Shown piece after piece: positions 10,158-20,708 of a stretch of DNA of 64,000 bases. Each line of letters starts with the position of its first letter. The first letter of the stretch is position 1. Source of the stretch: Microbacterium endophyticum (GTDB lineage: Bacteria > Actinomycetota > Actinomycetes > Actinomycetales > Microbacteriaceae). Made by a program: the position numbers and the translations under genes. The notes under the pieces were generated by a model. The model saw only the letters and a list, made by a program, of their open reading frames with translations. It did no database searches and was not told where the DNA came from. Where the stretch lies: contig NZ_CP049255.1 in the NCBI RefSeq assembly GCF_011047135.1, positions 1 to 64,000 on the forward strand. Direction: 5' to 3'.

Positions 10158-12605
10158 CTAGCTGATGCTCGCCCCGATCGCGCCGATGACACCGTCCGCG
10201 GGCTGACCCGATCCGTCGCGTTTCGCGCCGCCTTCGGGAAGCTTGCGCGCGGCACCATCGGTTCCGACCGCGCGCGGTCCGGCGCCTACCCAGGCGAGTG
10301 CGAGTGTGTCCTCGCCGCGGCTGAAGCGATGCGCGCGGACGCCTCCGGTAGCGCGGCCCTTGGCTGGGAATTCGCCGTATGCACTCACCTTGGTATTACC
10401 GATATCGGTTCCCGGTAGCGCAGAAGAGTTCGTAGAAATCGTTATCACTTCTGCCGTTTCGGCGCGATCCGCGGTAACGACGGCGAACTCAACGACCGTC
10501 GCCCCCGGCGAAAGACGGATTCCCGCCATTCCACCTGCGGAGCGGCCCTGCGGGCGCACTGCCGCAGCGGAAAAACGCAGAAGTTGAGCGTCCGACGTGA
10601 CGAAGACAAGCTCAGAATCATCCGGTGCGAGGCTCGCGCCGACAACAGAATCGCGGGGCTTCAGTGTGATGAGTTCGGCTTCTTGCTTCGCTCCGATTTC
10701 GGTCGCAGCGACACGCTTCACAGTTCCCTGCGCCGTGCCAAGGGCAATCATGGGTGAGTCCTCTGTCAATGGCACCAGAGCGAGGATCTTCTCGTGCTTG
10801 GCGAGGCCAAGATATTGATCCGCGCGAACTCCCGCAGACAGCTGAACCGAGTTTCCTGGTACTGAGGGCAAGTCAACGGGGGAGAATCGCACGATCCGAC
10901 CGCCTGACGTCACCGCGCCAATGTCGCCGCGCGTTGTTGCCGTAACCGACGACCGCACAGCATCGTGTTTCATCCGCCGCGTGGGCGGAACTATGCCATC
11001 ACCATCTTCGGCGAGTTCGGCGCGCACCATCCGTCCTGTCGCCGAAAGATAAACACGGCAGGGCGTGTCAGCAATCTGCAGATCGCCCTTCGGCTTTGAT
11101 GAGCGCGACACGACAGGACCACCATTGAGCAGCACAGTTCGGCGCGGGTCGCCATGTGCCTCGGCGACGGCTTCCAATTCGCGCGCGACCTGAGCGCGCA
11201 AGCGCGCGTCGCTCCCCAAAAGTTCTTCGAGTTCGGCGATTTCTGCGCGCAGCGCGTCGCGCTCAGCTTCAAGTTCTACGCGAGAGAAGCGGGTGAGGCG
11301 ACGCAGACGCAGTTCAAGAATGTACTCAGCTTGCGGATGCGAGAGATCGAAGACGCTCATCAGGCGACTACGTGCCTGTTCAGCGTCATCAGAGCTGCGT
11401 ATGACCTGGATAACCTCGTCAATGTCAAGAATTGCGATCAGCAATCCTTCGACGAGGTGGAGGCGCTCTTTGCGACGAGCGAGACGATAGAGACTGCGCC
11501 TCGTCACGACCTGTATGCGGTGGTCAAGGTAGACGCGCAGCATCTCCTTGATGCCGAGGGTACGCGGCTGGCCCCCAACTAGCGCCACATTGTTGATCGA
11601 GAACGAGTCTTCGATCGGCGTGTATCGGTACAACTGCTCAAGAACCGCTTGCGGATCAAAGCCGGTCTTGATCCCAATCACGAGTTGGAGTCCGCGCGTC
11701 CTGTCTGTGAGGTCGGTGACGTCGGAGATGCCCGTGAGCTTTTTGCTGCCGACGGCATCCTTGATTTTTTCGATCACGCGCTCCGGGCCCACCATGTACG
11801 GCAGCTCCGTAATGATGATTCCGGTTCGTCGCGGCCCGATGGATTCGATCGACGTTTTCGCGCGCGTGCGGAATGAGCCACGGCCGGTGGTGTACGCATC
11901 CTTGATTCCGTCGAGGCCAACGATGATGCCGCCCGAAGGAAGATCGGGTCCGGGCATGTACTCCATGAGCTCTTCGACGGATGCCTCGGGATGCTCAAGA
12001 AGATATGTGGCCGCGCCGACGACTTCGATGAGGTTGTGTGGCGCCATATTCGTCGCCATGCCCACGGCGATACCCGTCGCGCCGTTCACCAAAAGATTCG
12101 GGAAAGCGGCAGGAAGAACTTCGGGTTGCTGAAATTGACCGTCGTAGTTGGGTATGAAATCTACGACGTCTTCATCGAGATCCGCGGTAAGGGCGAGCGC
12201 GGCGGGTGCCAGCCGCGCCTCCGTGTAGCGAGCTGCAGCGGGACCGTCATCGAGCGAGCCGAAGTTCCCGTGTCCATCGACCAGTGGCACCCGGAGAGCC
12301 CATGACTGCGCGAGGCGCACGAGCGCGTCGTAAATCGGCGAATCGCCGTGCGGGTGGAGTTTTCCCATGACCTCTCCCACGACGCGAGCGCTTTTCACGT
12401 GCCCACGGTCGGGCCGTAGGCCCATTTCAGCCATTTGGTAGAGGATCCGGCGCTGGACCGGCTTCAGGCCGTCGCGCGCGTCGGGGAGAGCGCGTGAATA
12501 GATCACTGAGTATGCGTACTCAAGGAATGAGCCTTGCATTTCGGCGGAGACATCAATGTCTTCTATGCGGCCGTGATCTGTGGGAGCTTTGGAGGCAGAA
12601 GGCAT
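10158..12605 (-). CDS. parC: DNA topoisomerase IV subunit A (ParC/GyrA type)
   Basis: An 815-residue breakage-reunion subunit. The catalytic tyrosine is Tyr127 in AARYTEARL. The quinolone-resistance-determining region reads [12 protein letters not shown] with Ser89 and Asp93 unchanged, the usual sensitive residues. The C-terminal beta-pinwheel half lacks a QRRGGKG GyrA box, which supports a topoisomerase IV rather than gyrase assignment. The ATG lies at 12605, with GAGG about 12 bases upstream. It converges with parE and diverges from the phosphatase-like gene by a very short gap. Confidence 0.93.
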   Translation of the reverse strand: MPSASKAPTDHGRIEDIDVSAEMQGSFLEYAYSVIYSRALPDARDGLKPVQRRILYQMAEMGLRPDRGHVKSARVVGEVMGKLHPHGDSPIYDALVRLAQSWALRVPLVDGHGNFGSLDDGPAAARYTEARLAPAALALTADLDEDVVDFIPNYDGQFQQPEVLPAAFPNLLVNGATGIAVGMATNMAPHNLIEVVGAATYLLEHPEASVEELMEYMPGPDLPSGGIIVGLDGIKDAYTTGRGSFRTRAKTSIESIGPRRTGIIITELPYMVGPERVIEKIKDAVGSKKLTGISDVTDLTDRTRGLQLVIGIKTGFDPQAVLEQLYRYTPIEDSFSINNVALVGGQPRTLGIKEMLRVYLDHRIQVVTRRSLYRLARRKERLHLVEGLLIAILDIDEVIQVIRSSDDAEQARSRLMSVFDLSHPQAEYILELRLRRLTRFSRVELEAERDALRAEIAELEELLGSDARLRAQVARELEAVAEAHGDPRRTVLLNGGPVVSRSSKPKGDLQIADTPCRVYLSATGRMVRAELAEDGDGIVPPTRRMKHDAVRSSVTATTRGDIGAVTSGGRIVRFSPVDLPSVPGNSVQLSAGVRADQYLGLAKHEKILALVPLTEDSPMIALGTAQGTVKRVAATEIGAKQEAELITLKPRDSVVGASLAPDDSELVFVTSDAQLLRFSAAAVRPQGRSAGGMAGIRLSPGATVVEFAVVTADRAETAEVITISTNSSALPGTDIGNTKVSAYGEFPAKGRATGGVRAHRFSRGEDTLALAWVGAGPRAVGTDGAARKLPEGGAKRDGSGQPADGVIGAIGASIS

Positions 12606-12666
12606 CGTGGAGAACCTCGGATGGCGGTCGGGAAGGGTCGAGCGACGTATGAAAGACTGACCCAGA

Positions 12667-13793
12667 TGTTAGAAAGCCTACCGGCGGAGCCCGCAAACGC
12701 CCGGAGCCTCACCGCAGTACTACCCGAAGTACTGGCCTCTCTCGAGCGAGCAGGAACTTGGCTGCGACCTGCGCGTAGCGCGATTGTTTTCGTCGTCGAT
12801 GGGCTCGGTGCGGCTCAACTTTCTGCCCGTGCTGGCCATGCACGAACCCTGGCGGCTGCCATGGGAAAAAGAGATACCGCACGAACCGTTTTTCCCAGCA
12901 CGACAGCGGCCGCACTCACAAGCCTTCTTACAGGAACTCCTCCTGGTACCCACGGCCTGCTCGGCTATACGGTACGTGTGCCTGGAACTGACGTTGTAGC
13001 GAATCAGCTCAAGGGATGGGGCGCCGACGGCCTCGACCCGTACACCTGGCAACGAGCGACTCCAATCCTTTTTGAGCAAGCCGCTTCGGGGCGCTTGTGC
13101 TTCGTTGTGTCTCGGCCAGAATTCGAGGTCAGCGGCTTCACAGAAGCGACAATGCGGGGCGCAACCTTCGTTGGCGCATCCGACCTTTCCGAGCGGGTCG
13201 CGGCAGCGACGCAACTCGCGATCGACCATGACGGTGCGCTGATTTACCTTTATGCACCCGAACTCGATAGCGCGGGCCACAAGTACGGATGGGAATCTGG
13301 CGAATGGGAGGCCGCACTCGAAGACATCGATGCCGCAGTTGCACAACTCGCTCGGACTGTTCCACGCGGCATCGGTGTCGTTGTAACCGCTGATCACGGG
13401 ATGGTTGACGTGCCATCGTCGAAGCACGTGCTTCTCGACGAAGACGATCAGCTCATTTCAGGGATCGACCTCATCGGGGGAGAGCCGAGAATGCTGCATC
13501 TCTACGCGCATCCAGGTGAAGAATCTGCGATTTTCGAGCGCTGGAGACAGTCCGAATCGCATCGATCTTGGGTCTTCACTCGCGAACAGGCTGTGTCTAG
13601 TGGGCTGTTCGGCCCTGTCGATCGCGCTGTACTTTCCCGAATCGGGGACGTCATCGTCGCCGCTCGCTCGGACATCGCGTATTACGACAATCGCCTCACC
13701 AATAAGACCCCACAGCGGATGATCGGCCAGCACGGCTCACTGACTCCAGCAGAGCGGGTGGTCCCGCTCATCAGGTTGGGCGCCTACGCGTAA
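12667..13793 (+). CDS. Alkaline phosphatase superfamily protein (nucleotide pyrophosphatase/phosphodiesterase type)
   Basis: A 375-residue predicted metal-dependent phosphohydrolase. Superfamily hallmarks are [12 protein letters not shown] (metal Asp), [17 protein letters not shown] (nucleophile Thr region), [11 protein letters not shown] (metal Asp and His) and TADHGMVD (metal Asp and His). The substrate is unknown. No signal peptide is seen, so it is probably cytosolic. The start is uncertain: the ATG at 12667 starts just before the conserved [11 protein letters not shown] stretch, while an ATG at 12621 has GGAG upstream and would add 15 residues. It abuts the convergent sepH with no gap. 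Confidence 0.8.
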
Positions 13794-14831
13794 TCACTCG
13801 TCCGTGCGAGCGCCGAAAACGATCTCGTCCCAGGACGGCATCGATGATCGGCCTTTTCGTCGGCTGGAGTCAACCGACGGGCGTCCCTGTGCAGAGGCGT
13901 CAGGGGAGCGGGGTGCCTCCGACTGATCATCGATCTCGTAACCCGGTTCAAGGGCATCGAACAGTGCTACTGGCGCCGGCGACAGTTCGTCGTTGCTCGG
14001 TTCAGGCGCGGGCTCGCGCTGGCCACGACGCCTGCGAAGGGCTTCCAAGAGATCTGCTGTTTCGCTCGACGCGCTAGGAGCATCTGGTGCTCGCTTAATG
14101 GCCGCGTCCTGGGCGGCCGAATGCGCTTGAGAAACCGGGCCCGTTGGCGAGGTCGATTCATCGGCTTCTTCAACAGTACGTCGGGGACCGAATGCTCCGC
14201 TGTCGAATCTCGACTCATCTTTCAGCCCTGGCACATCCAGCGCGCGAAGCCGAGGGATCAAGCCCTCTGGCATCGCTCCTTGACGCGAGAGCTGCGTGGC
14301 GTCCGTATTGAGCGGAGCGAGAGTGCTTCTGCGCGGGTCGAAACTCCATCGAGCGTCGCGCTCCACCTCAGCCGCGGCGAACTCCAGCTTGACTATCCAG
14401 CCCGTTTCATCTTTCCAGCTACTCCAACGTTCAGCGGTAGCGCCTGCCTCTGCGAGCTTCGCTCGGACAGCGGTTCCAAAAGTCGAAGGACCGTCGTGGT
14501 CGAAATCACCGCCAAGCAGCACCGGAACCGATAGCGCCTGGCCCACGATGAACTCTCGCTCAGCCAGGACTGGACGCTCGTAGCGGACGACATCCTCAAG
14601 TTCGATGCCGAGTACTGCAGCAACTTCGGCAGTAGAAAGCCCAGAACGTATCTGTGCCTGAATGTCGCGAGGGCTTGGACGAACCGCGCGAGACGACGGA
14701 TCGCGGTCACGTTGGGATCGACGAACCTCAGCTCGCAGTACCTCGTCGACGGGAACTGAAAAACGTTCACCGGACTCGGTGGCCAAAATAAGTTTGCCGT
14801 CTTCGTTCCCGATGACTCTGAGCTGTTCCAT
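13794..14831 (-). CDS. sepH: Septation protein SepH (DUF3071)
   Basis: A 345-residue actinobacterial cell-division protein. The conserved N-terminal DUF3071 domain (about 1-200) starts MEQLRVIGNEDGKLILATESG and includes a helix-turn-helix-like segment (DIQAQIRSGLSTAEVAAVLGI). The C-terminal ~140 residues are acidic, proline-rich and probably disordered, ending in a short conserved tail (SMPSWDEIVFGARTDE). SepH is known in Streptomyces and mycobacteria to bind FtsZ and stimulate its assembly. The ATG at 14831 has GGAGGGG nine bases upstream and is preferred to a longer in-frame start. Confidence 0.92.
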   Translation of the reverse strand: MEQLRVIGNEDGKLILATESGERFSVPVDEVLRAEVRRSQRDRDPSSRAVRPSPRDIQAQIRSGLSTAEVAAVLGIELEDVVRYERPVLAEREFIVGQALSVPVLLGGDFDHDGPSTFGTAVRAKLAEAGATAERWSSWKDETGWIVKLEFAAAEVERDARWSFDPRRSTLAPLNTDATQLSRQGAMPEGLIPRLRALDVPGLKDESRFDSGAFGPRRTVEEADESTSPTGPVSQAHSAAQDAAIKRAPDAPSASSETADLLEALRRRRGQREPAPEPSNDELSPAPVALFDALEPGYEIDDQSEAPRSPDASAQGRPSVDSSRRKGRSSMPSWDEIVFGARTDE

Positions 14832-15037
14832 GCGCGACACCCCTCCGATCTGCGGCGTTCTCACATCGTGACACAGCACAATCAACCTGCCTGGAATATC
14901 CCGCGCGCGCCGCGAGTTTCACAGGTACGACCCCGAGAAACGCGCCAGCATTTGCGAATTGTCAAGAGGTCGTGCAAACTATGCCCGCCCGTTCGAGAAA
15001 CGGCACAAAAGCATTCTGGAAGTAGAGACACACACGC
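14832..15037. other. Divergent sepH / DUF4193 intergenic region
   Basis: About 200 bases with promoters for both flanking genes. On the plus strand a TTGTCA at about 14958 and a downstream AACTATGC region could drive the DUF4193 gene. The small stem GCCCGTTCGAGAAACGGC lies in its leader. No coding sequence is evident. Confidence 0.35.
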
Positions 15038-15331
15038 ATGGCCACCGATTACGACGCACCCCGCAAAACCGAGGACGACAGCGAGTCGATTGAAGCGCTC
15101 AAGGAACGAGTTCCTGACAGCCGCTCAGCCTCCGTCGACGCCGAAGACGCTGACAACCCTTCGGGTTTCGAACTGCCGGGAGCAGATCTTTCCGACCTCG
15201 AACTCGATGTCGTCGTTCTCCCTCCCCAGGAAGACGAGTTCACCTGTATGGAATGTTTCCTCGTGAAGCACCGCTCGCAGCTCGACCACGATGGCGGCTC
15301 CGGCCCTATCTGTGTGGAGTGCGCGGCGTAA
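15038..15331 (+). CDS. DUF4193 family zinc-ribbon-like protein
   Basis: A 97-residue acidic protein ending in two CxxC motifs (FTCMECFLVKHRSQL and PICVECAA), which probably bind one zinc ion. The family is confined to actinobacteria and is conserved between sepH and dut; its role is unknown. The start has GGAAGTAGAGA upstream. The last 26 bases overlap the 3' end of the convergent DUF3093 gene, so the two mRNAs are complementary there. Confidence 0.88.
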   Translation: MATDYDAPRKTEDDSESIEALKERVPDSRSASVDAEDADNPSGFELPGADLSDLELDVVVLPPQEDEFTCMECFLVKHRSQLDHDGGSGPICVECAA

Positions 15332-15794
15332 CTTTCGCGCGGCGAATCGCTGACGCAACCCGTTCCGGCGTGCGAGTGGAAAACACCCACGTCGGAACGG
15401 GGTCGTCCTCGTCATCGACGGGAACGACCAGAATTCCATCAATGCCACCTCTGATGAAGTGCCAAGACCGCGAATCCAAGCCGGGACCGCGCTGAGTGCG
15501 AGCGTCTTCGCCCAGGTACACAGCAGGTTCCCCCAGATATTCCACGTCTATTTTCGCCCGTCCTACGTGGAGAAACCCGTCGCGAAGTTCGATAACGGGC
15601 GAAAGCGCGATCGCACCGGTGATGATGACAACGGCGACCATCACGCCGACGATCAGAGCAACAACCGCACCCAGCGGCACGAACACGAGCGCTGCCATCG
15701 GTGCGCAGATAGCGGCCGCGACGATCATCCACAAAGACGGACTCAGCCGTTCTCGGTAGGTAGCCGCGGGTTGGCGGGTGCTGACGATTGTCAT
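15306..15794 (-). CDS. DUF3093 family membrane protein
   Basis: A 162-residue protein with two predicted membrane helices near residues 20-60 (IVAAAICAPMAALVFVPLG, then VALIVGVMVAVVIITGA) and a soluble C-terminal domain. It is an actinobacterial family of unknown function that regularly sits next to dut. ATG codons at 15800 and 15794 are both possible; neither has a clear Shine-Dalgarno sequence. It is transcribed divergently from dut across about 18 bases. Confidence 0.85.
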   Translation of the reverse strand: MTIVSTRQPAATYRERLSPSLWMIVAAAICAPMAALVFVPLGAVVALIVGVMVAVVIITGAIALSPVIELRDGFLHVGRAKIDVEYLGEPAVYLGEDARTQRGPGLDSRSWHFIRGGIDGILVVPVDDEDDPVPTWVFSTRTPERVASAIRRAKVTPRTPHR

Positions 15795-15800
15795 CTGCAT

Positions 15801-15806
15801 TAGCCT
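15801..15806 (+). promoter_or_regulatory. -10 box of leaderless dut promoter
   Basis: TAGCCT is followed by six bases and the GTG at 15813, which places the transcription start on the start codon. Confidence 0.55.
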
Positions 15807-15812
15807 CGTGTG

Positions 15813-16262
15813 GTGAGTGAATCGGTGGACGTTCCCATTATCGCGCCGCAAGTGCCCCAGTACGCGCACCCGGGCGATGCTGGGGCAGATCTTGTCTCAG
15901 TTGAAACCGTGCTGCTGAAGCCCGGACATCGTGCGCTAGTCGGAACCGGAGTGAGCATCGCCCTTCCTGATGGCTTCGTAGCATTCGTCGTCCCTCGGAG
16001 CGGGCTAGCTGCAAAACATGGCGTAACGGTGGTGAATGCCCCCGGCACGGTAGATGCTGGATATCGCGGCGAGATTAAGGTCGCACTCCTAAACACCGAC
16101 CCGACCGAGCCGTATCAAGTCACGGCGGGGGATCGCATCGCGCAACTCATAGTGATGGCGATACCTCGAGTGCAGTTTCTTCCCGTGACGACTCTTCCGG
16201 AGAGCACGAGAGGCACCGGCGGTTTTGGATCGACGGGTTACCAGACAGGGAGCACGAAATGA
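15813..16262 (+). CDS. dut: dUTP diphosphatase (dUTPase)
   Basis: A 149-residue trimeric dUTPase that hydrolyses dUTP to dUMP, keeping uracil out of DNA. The five motifs are present: AHPGDAGADLVS (1), PRSGLAAKHG (2), VVNAPGTVDAGYRGEIKV (3), GDRIAQLIVM (4) and the C-terminal arm GTGGFGSTG (5). A GTG at 15810 is an alternative, but 15813 is six bases after the -10 box. It heads the operon dut-DUF3710-DUF3159, with ATGA overlaps between successive genes. Confidence 0.95.
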   Translation: MSESVDVPIIAPQVPQYAHPGDAGADLVSVETVLLKPGHRALVGTGVSIALPDGFVAFVVPRSGLAAKHGVTVVNAPGTVDAGYRGEIKVALLNTDPTEPYQVTAGDRIAQLIVMAIPRVQFLPVTTLPESTRGTGGFGSTGYQTGSTK

Positions 16263-16861
16263 CAGATGTGACACCGGAAGGAATTCCGCGCAAGGCGGCG
16301 CCCGCCGAACGAGACACCAGCGGGCCATTTGACGACACCGAAGCGAACCCAGTTCGGCCTTATATCGATCTGGGAGGCATCAAAGTGCTACCGCGCGAAG
16401 GTTTGAATCTTCGCCTAGAGGTCGAAGAGCAGACGAAGCGCATTGTTGCGGTTGGGCTCGACTACGCGGATTCGACGCTGCAGGTCCAGCCGTTTGCCGC
16501 GCCACGCACCAGCGGATTGTGGGATGAGACCCGCGAGCAGATCAAGGCCCAGGTTAAAGAACAGGGCGGCCGCGTAGAAGAACGCGAAGGTCCTCTCGGT
16601 GCCGAACTCCTCGCTGAGGTTCCGGTGACTGTTGGAGGCGATTCGTCGCAGTCATCAAAGCGCCTTGCACGATTCGTCGGCGTCGACGGTCCGCGATGGT
16701 TTTTACGGGGCGTGATCGGGGGCGCTGCGACGTCGGACGTCGAAGCCGCCGCGAAGGTCGAGGATCTCTTCCGCTCTCTGGTGGTCGTGCGCGGCACGAC
16801 ACCAATGCCGCCGCGCGACCTCATCCCACTCAAAATGCCCGCGACTCCTGGGACGGTATGA
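16259..16861 (+). CDS. DUF3710 domain protein
   Basis: A 200-residue soluble protein of an actinobacterial family that follows dut. Recognisable blocks are DLGGIKVLPREGLNLRLEVEEQT and GPRWFLRGVIGGAA. No catalytic motif is evident and the function is unknown. Its ATG overlaps the dut stop by four bases and its own stop overlaps the DUF3159 start by four, so the three genes are translated in series. Confidence 0.87.
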   Translation: MTDVTPEGIPRKAAPAERDTSGPFDDTEANPVRPYIDLGGIKVLPREGLNLRLEVEEQTKRIVAVGLDYADSTLQVQPFAAPRTSGLWDETREQIKAQVKEQGGRVEEREGPLGAELLAEVPVTVGGDSSQSSKRLARFVGVDGPRWFLRGVIGGAATSDVEAAAKVEDLFRSLVVVRGTTPMPPRDLIPLKMPATPGTV

Positions 16862-17577
16862 GCCAGCAGCCTTCGGACGGTCGCGAATCAGAGCGTCCCT
16901 CATCCGCCGCAGAAATTTTCGGCGCGGCCCTGGGGGGAGCCGCACGGAAAGCTGGCCTCGACCCGAACGACGCGCGCAGCACGCCGCACGTGGTGTGGCA
17001 TGCCATGGGGGGTTGGCGTGGCGTTGTGGAATCCGTGCTCCCGTCGCTCGCTTTTCTTCTGGTTTACACGGTATCGACGAATCTTCCTCTGGCTCTCGGT
17101 ATCTCGGTCGGGACCGCCGTCTTGTTTACGATCGCGCGTTTTGCGCAGCGCCAGCCTCCGAGTGCCGCGCTCGGGGGGCTTGTCGCTGTCGCGGCCGCCG
17201 CCGCGCTCGCGCTTTTCACCGGGCGCGCGCAAGACAACTTCGTCCCCGGCCTGATCATCAACGGCCTCTATGCCAGTGGGCTACTTATTTCCGCGCTCGT
17301 AGGCTGGGCGATCATTGGGGTTGCCGTTGGCTTCCTGATGGGCGAAGGCACCGCGTGGCGCACTGATAGACGGAAGCGTCGAGTTTTCTTCTGGCTGACG
17401 ATCGCCTGGGCTGGATTGTTTGCAGCACGCCTCGCCGTGCAGTTACCCCTGTATCTCGCGGGCAACGTCGCCGCGCTCGGGACTTTGAAGCTGGTGATGG
17501 GATTACCGCTGTTCGCCCCACTGGTCGCACTTACTTGGCTCACCGTGCGCGCCCTCTATCGTTCTACTCCAGAGTGA
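16858..17577 (+). CDS. DUF3159 family membrane protein
   Basis: A 239-residue protein with a polar N-terminal ~50 residues and about five or six membrane helices (for instance SVLPSLAFLLVYTVSTNLPL and LGGLVAVAAAAALALF). It belongs to an actinobacterial family of unknown function found between DUF3710 and aconitase. Its start overlaps the DUF3710 stop. The acnA operator palindrome begins two bases after its stop codon. Confidence 0.85.
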   Translation: MSQQPSDGRESERPSSAAEIFGAALGGAARKAGLDPNDARSTPHVVWHAMGGWRGVVESVLPSLAFLLVYTVSTNLPLALGISVGTAVLFTIARFAQRQPPSAALGGLVAVAAAAALALFTGRAQDNFVPGLIINGLYASGLLISALVGWAIIGVAVGFLMGEGTAWRTDRRKRRVFFWLTIAWAGLFAARLAVQLPLYLAGNVAALGTLKLVMGLPLFAPLVALTWLTVRALYRSTPE

Positions 17578-17578
17578 T

Positions 17579-17606
17579 ACATTTATCTTGACATCAAGAT
17601 AAATGT
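17579..17606. promoter_or_regulatory. Perfect 28-bp palindrome upstream of acnA (putative operator)
   Basis: Two 13-base arms, ACATTTATCTTGA and TCAAGATAAATGT, match exactly around a CA spacer. The element is AT-rich against its surroundings and lies 110 bases before the acnA start. This is the layout of a dimeric repressor or activator site. The core ATCTTGA-TCAAGAT resembles MarR-type operators, but no regulator gene lies nearby. It contains TTGACA, though no -10 box sits at the proper distance. Confidence 0.65.
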
Positions 17607-17716
17607 GACTCGTGGTCGGCAGTAAGGATTACCTTGCTAGCACCACGATCCAGGGGCAGGGATGATGTACTTCAGGCCCTCTTTATGAGCCTCTTGGCCG
17701 ACGAAGGAGACGAACA

Positions 17717-20545
17717 GTGTCCACTGTTGACAGCTTCGGTGCAAAAAGCACCCTGACGGTCGGCAGCACCGACTACGAGATCTTCCGCATCGATAAGGTG
17801 CCGGGCTACGAAAAGCTTCCTTTCAGCCTCAAGGTGTTGCTGGAAAACTTGCTTCGCACCGAAGATGGGGCGAACGTCACGAAGGCGCAGATTGAAGCTC
17901 TGGGGTCTTGGGATGCAGGGGCCGAACCAGACACGGAGATTCAGTTTTCTCCGGCACGTGTCGTCATGCAGGACTTCACCGGCGTTCCCTGCATCGTAGA
18001 CCTCGCGACCATGCGCGAGGCCGTCGCTGAACTCGGCGGCGACCCGACGAAGATCAACCCCCTCTCGCCAGCTGAAATGGTCATCGACCACTCGGTGATC
18101 GCGGATCTCTTCGGTAGCGAAAACGCACTTGAGCGAAACGTCGAGATCGAATACCAGCGCAATGGTGAGCGCTATCAGTTCTTGCGTTGGGGCCAGACAG
18201 CATTCGACGACTTCAAGGTTGTTCCTCCCGGAACCGGCATCGTGCACCAGGTCAACATCGAGCACCTGGCGAAGGTGACCTACGACCGCGAGGTCGGGGG
18301 AGTGCTTCGCGCATACCCCGACACGTGCGTTGGTACCGATTCACACACGACCATGGTCAACGGGCTCGGCGTTCTGGGCTGGGGCGTCGGTGGCATCGAG
18401 GCCGAAGCAGCAATGCTCGGCCAGCCAGTTTCGATGCTGATTCCTCGCGTTGTCGGCTTCAAGCTCACCGGTTCAATTCCCGCGGGCGTTACCGCGACTG
18501 ACGTGGTGCTCACGATCACCGACATGCTGCGTCAACATGGTGTCGTCGGAAAGTTCGTCGAGTTCTATGGCGAGGGAGTGGCATCCGTTCCCCTCGCAAA
18601 CCGTGCAACCATCGGCAACATGAGCCCGGAGTTCGGTTCCACGGCGGCGATGTTCCCAATCGACTCCGTGACTGTCGATTACCTTCGCTTGACCGGCCGG
18701 AGCGAGCAGACACTTGCTCTAGTCGAGGCATATGCGAAGCAGCAGTCGCTATGGCACAACTCGGACCACGAGCCCACCTTCAGCGAATATATGGAGCTGG
18801 ACCTCTCCACGGTGGTTCCATCGATTGCCGGACCGAAGCGTCCACAGGACCGCATCGAGCTTTCCCGCTCGAAGGAGCAGTTTGAGAGCGACCTGCAGAA
18901 TTACGCTCAGGTGGAGCAGGATCTCGTAGATCTCGAGGGATCGGAGTCTTTCCCCGCATCGGACCCGCCCGGAAACAGCCCCGAAGATACCGGCAACACT
19001 CACGACTATCACTCACATTCGCACGCACCGGAGTCGGTCTCGAAGCCGACGAGCGTGACCCTCGCCGATGGTCAGTCGTTCACGCTCGACCATGGTGCGG
19101 TCACAATCGCTGCCATCACCTCGTGCACCAACACGTCCAACCCCTCGGTGATGCTCGCTGCCGGACTGCTCGCGCGCAACGCAGTGAAGAAGGGCTTGAA
19201 GGCGAAGCCCTGGGTCAAGACGACCCTCGCTCCCGGCTCAAAGGTGGTCACCGACTACTACGAGAAAGCCGGCCTCACAAAGGACCTCGAAGACCTTGGT
19301 TTCTTCACAGTCGGCTACGGCTGCACGACGTGTATCGGTAACTCCGGTCCGCTGATCGAAGAGGTCTCGGCGGCGATCAACGACAATGATCTCGCAGTGA
19401 CTGCAGTGCTCTCGGGCAACCGAAACTTCGAGGGACGCATCAACCCCGACGTCAAGATGAACTATCTCGCGAGCCCGCCGCTCGTGATCGCATATTCGCT
19501 TGCCGGCTCGATGAACTTCGACTTCGAGGCTGACCCGCTCGGTACTGATTCAGACGGCAACGACGTTTTCTTGGCCGACATCTGGCCGGACGCCGCAGAA
19601 GTTCAAGCGACGATTGACTCATCCATCAACAAAGAGATGTTCGACACGCAGTACGCGAGCGTCTTCGAGGGTGACGATCGGTGGAAGAACCTCCCGACAC
19701 CGACCGGCAATGTGTTCGAGTGGGATGCCGAGTCGACGTATGTGCGGAAGCCTCCGTACTTCGATGGCATGACCATGGAACTCACGCCAGTCAGCGACAT
19801 CACAGGTGCGCGCGTCATGGCAACGCTGCTCGATTCGGTCACGACCGACCACATCAGCCCCGCGGGAAACATCAAAGTGGACAGTCCTGCTGGGCACTAT
19901 CTGGCGGAGCACGGCGTCGAGCGTAAGGACTTCAACTCGTACGGTTCGCGTCGCGGTAATCACGAGGTCATGATCCGCGGTACGTTCGCGAACATTCGGC
20001 TGAAGAACCAGCTCGTTCGCTCGGTGAACGATGGCGCGGAAGTTGAGGGTGGGTACACGCGTGACTTCACCCAGGCCGGCGGCCCCCAGTCATTCATCTA
20101 CGACGCCAGCCAGCACTACCAGGAGCAGGGCACACCGCTCGTCATCTTCGGAGGCAAAGAGTATGGTTCCGGGTCCTCTCGCGACTGGGCCGCTAAAGGT
20201 ACAAGCCTTCTCGGTGTCAAGGCAGTCATCACCGAAAGCTTTGAACGTATCCACCGATCGAACCTCATCGGTATGGGAGTAGTGCCCCTGCAGTTCCCCG
20301 CCGGTGAATCATGGGCATCGCTCGGACTCGACGGCACTGAGATCGTCTCGATCGCGGGGCTCGAACAGCTCAATGAAGGTACGACGCCGAAGACAGTTAA
20401 GGTCACGGCTACTCCGAGTGAGTTCTCGGATGCAGGTAAGGCCACCGTGGAGTTTGATGCGATCGTTCGCATCGATACGCCCGGTGAGGCCGATTATTAC
20501 CGCAACGGCGGCATTTTGCAGTACGTACTTCGCTCGCTCGTCTGA
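17717..20545 (+). CDS. acnA: Aconitate hydratase A (TCA cycle)
   Basis: A 942-residue monomeric aconitase that interconverts citrate and isocitrate. Cluster-binding cysteines are visible in [13 protein letters not shown] and [14 protein letters not shown]. The substrate-site SRxG-like block appears as [12 protein letters not shown] in the C-terminal swivelling domain. There is a low-complexity acidic/His linker (residues ~395-440), as in other actinobacterial AcnA. The GTG start has GAAGGAG eight bases upstream. A strong terminator follows the stop, so acnA ends its transcription unit. Confidence 0.97.
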   Translation: MSTVDSFGAKSTLTVGSTDYEIFRIDKVPGYEKLPFSLKVLLENLLRTEDGANVTKAQIEALGSWDAGAEPDTEIQFSPARVVMQDFTGVPCIVDLATMREAVAELGGDPTKINPLSPAEMVIDHSVIADLFGSENALERNVEIEYQRNGERYQFLRWGQTAFDDFKVVPPGTGIVHQVNIEHLAKVTYDREVGGVLRAYPDTCVGTDSHTTMVNGLGVLGWGVGGIEAEAAMLGQPVSMLIPRVVGFKLTGSIPAGVTATDVVLTITDMLRQHGVVGKFVEFYGEGVASVPLANRATIGNMSPEFGSTAAMFPIDSVTVDYLRLTGRSEQTLALVEAYAKQQSLWHNSDHEPTFSEYMELDLSTVVPSIAGPKRPQDRIELSRSKEQFESDLQNYAQVEQDLVDLEGSESFPASDPPGNSPEDTGNTHDYHSHSHAPESVSKPTSVTLADGQSFTLDHGAVTIAAITSCTNTSNPSVMLAAGLLARNAVKKGLKAKPWVKTTLAPGSKVVTDYYEKAGLTKDLEDLGFFTVGYGCTTCIGNSGPLIEEVSAAINDNDLAVTAVLSGNRNFEGRINPDVKMNYLASPPLVIAYSLAGSMNFDFEADPLGTDSDGNDVFLADIWPDAAEVQATIDSSINKEMFDTQYASVFEGDDRWKNLPTPTGNVFEWDAESTYVRKPPYFDGMTMELTPVSDITGARVMATLLDSVTTDHISPAGNIKVDSPAGHYLAEHGVERKDFNSYGSRRGNHEVMIRGTFANIRLKNQLVRSVNDGAEVEGGYTRDFTQAGGPQSFIYDASQHYQEQGTPLVIFGGKEYGSGSSRDWAAKGTSLLGVKAVITESFERIHRSNLIGMGVVPLQFPAGESWASLGLDGTEIVSIAGLEQLNEGTTPKTVKVTATPSEFSDAGKATVEFDAIVRIDTPGEADYYRNGGILQYVLRSLV

Positions 20546-20553
20546 GCGGTAAC

Positions 20554-20601
20554 GCGGAGGGCTTCACGGGCATTGTTCCGTGAAGCCCTCCGCTGTTTTT
20601 T
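20554..20601 (+). terminator. Strong Rho-independent terminator after acnA
   Basis: The stem GCGGAGGGCTTCACGG pairs perfectly with CCGTGAAGCCCTCCGC across a loop of about eight bases, followed by TGTTTTTT. Confidence 0.92.
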
Positions 20602-20708
20602 GAGCCAAGCTCTTTGCCCCCAAGCCAGGCAGTTCTACGCCCACTAGACTCGCCACAAGGCCATAACGCACTTTCGGCCAAGGGCCGTTAGCAAGCGAAA
20701 GGACACGT

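Noticed and set aside
10243-12305. Long open frames on the plus strand opposite parC
   Set aside because: They have no recognisable domains, weak starts and lie fully antisense to an intact ParC; they are composition shadows.
17588-17593. TTGACA inside the acnA palindrome as a -35 box
   Set aside because: No TAnnnT sequence lies 16-18 bases downstream; the bases are explained by the palindrome core.
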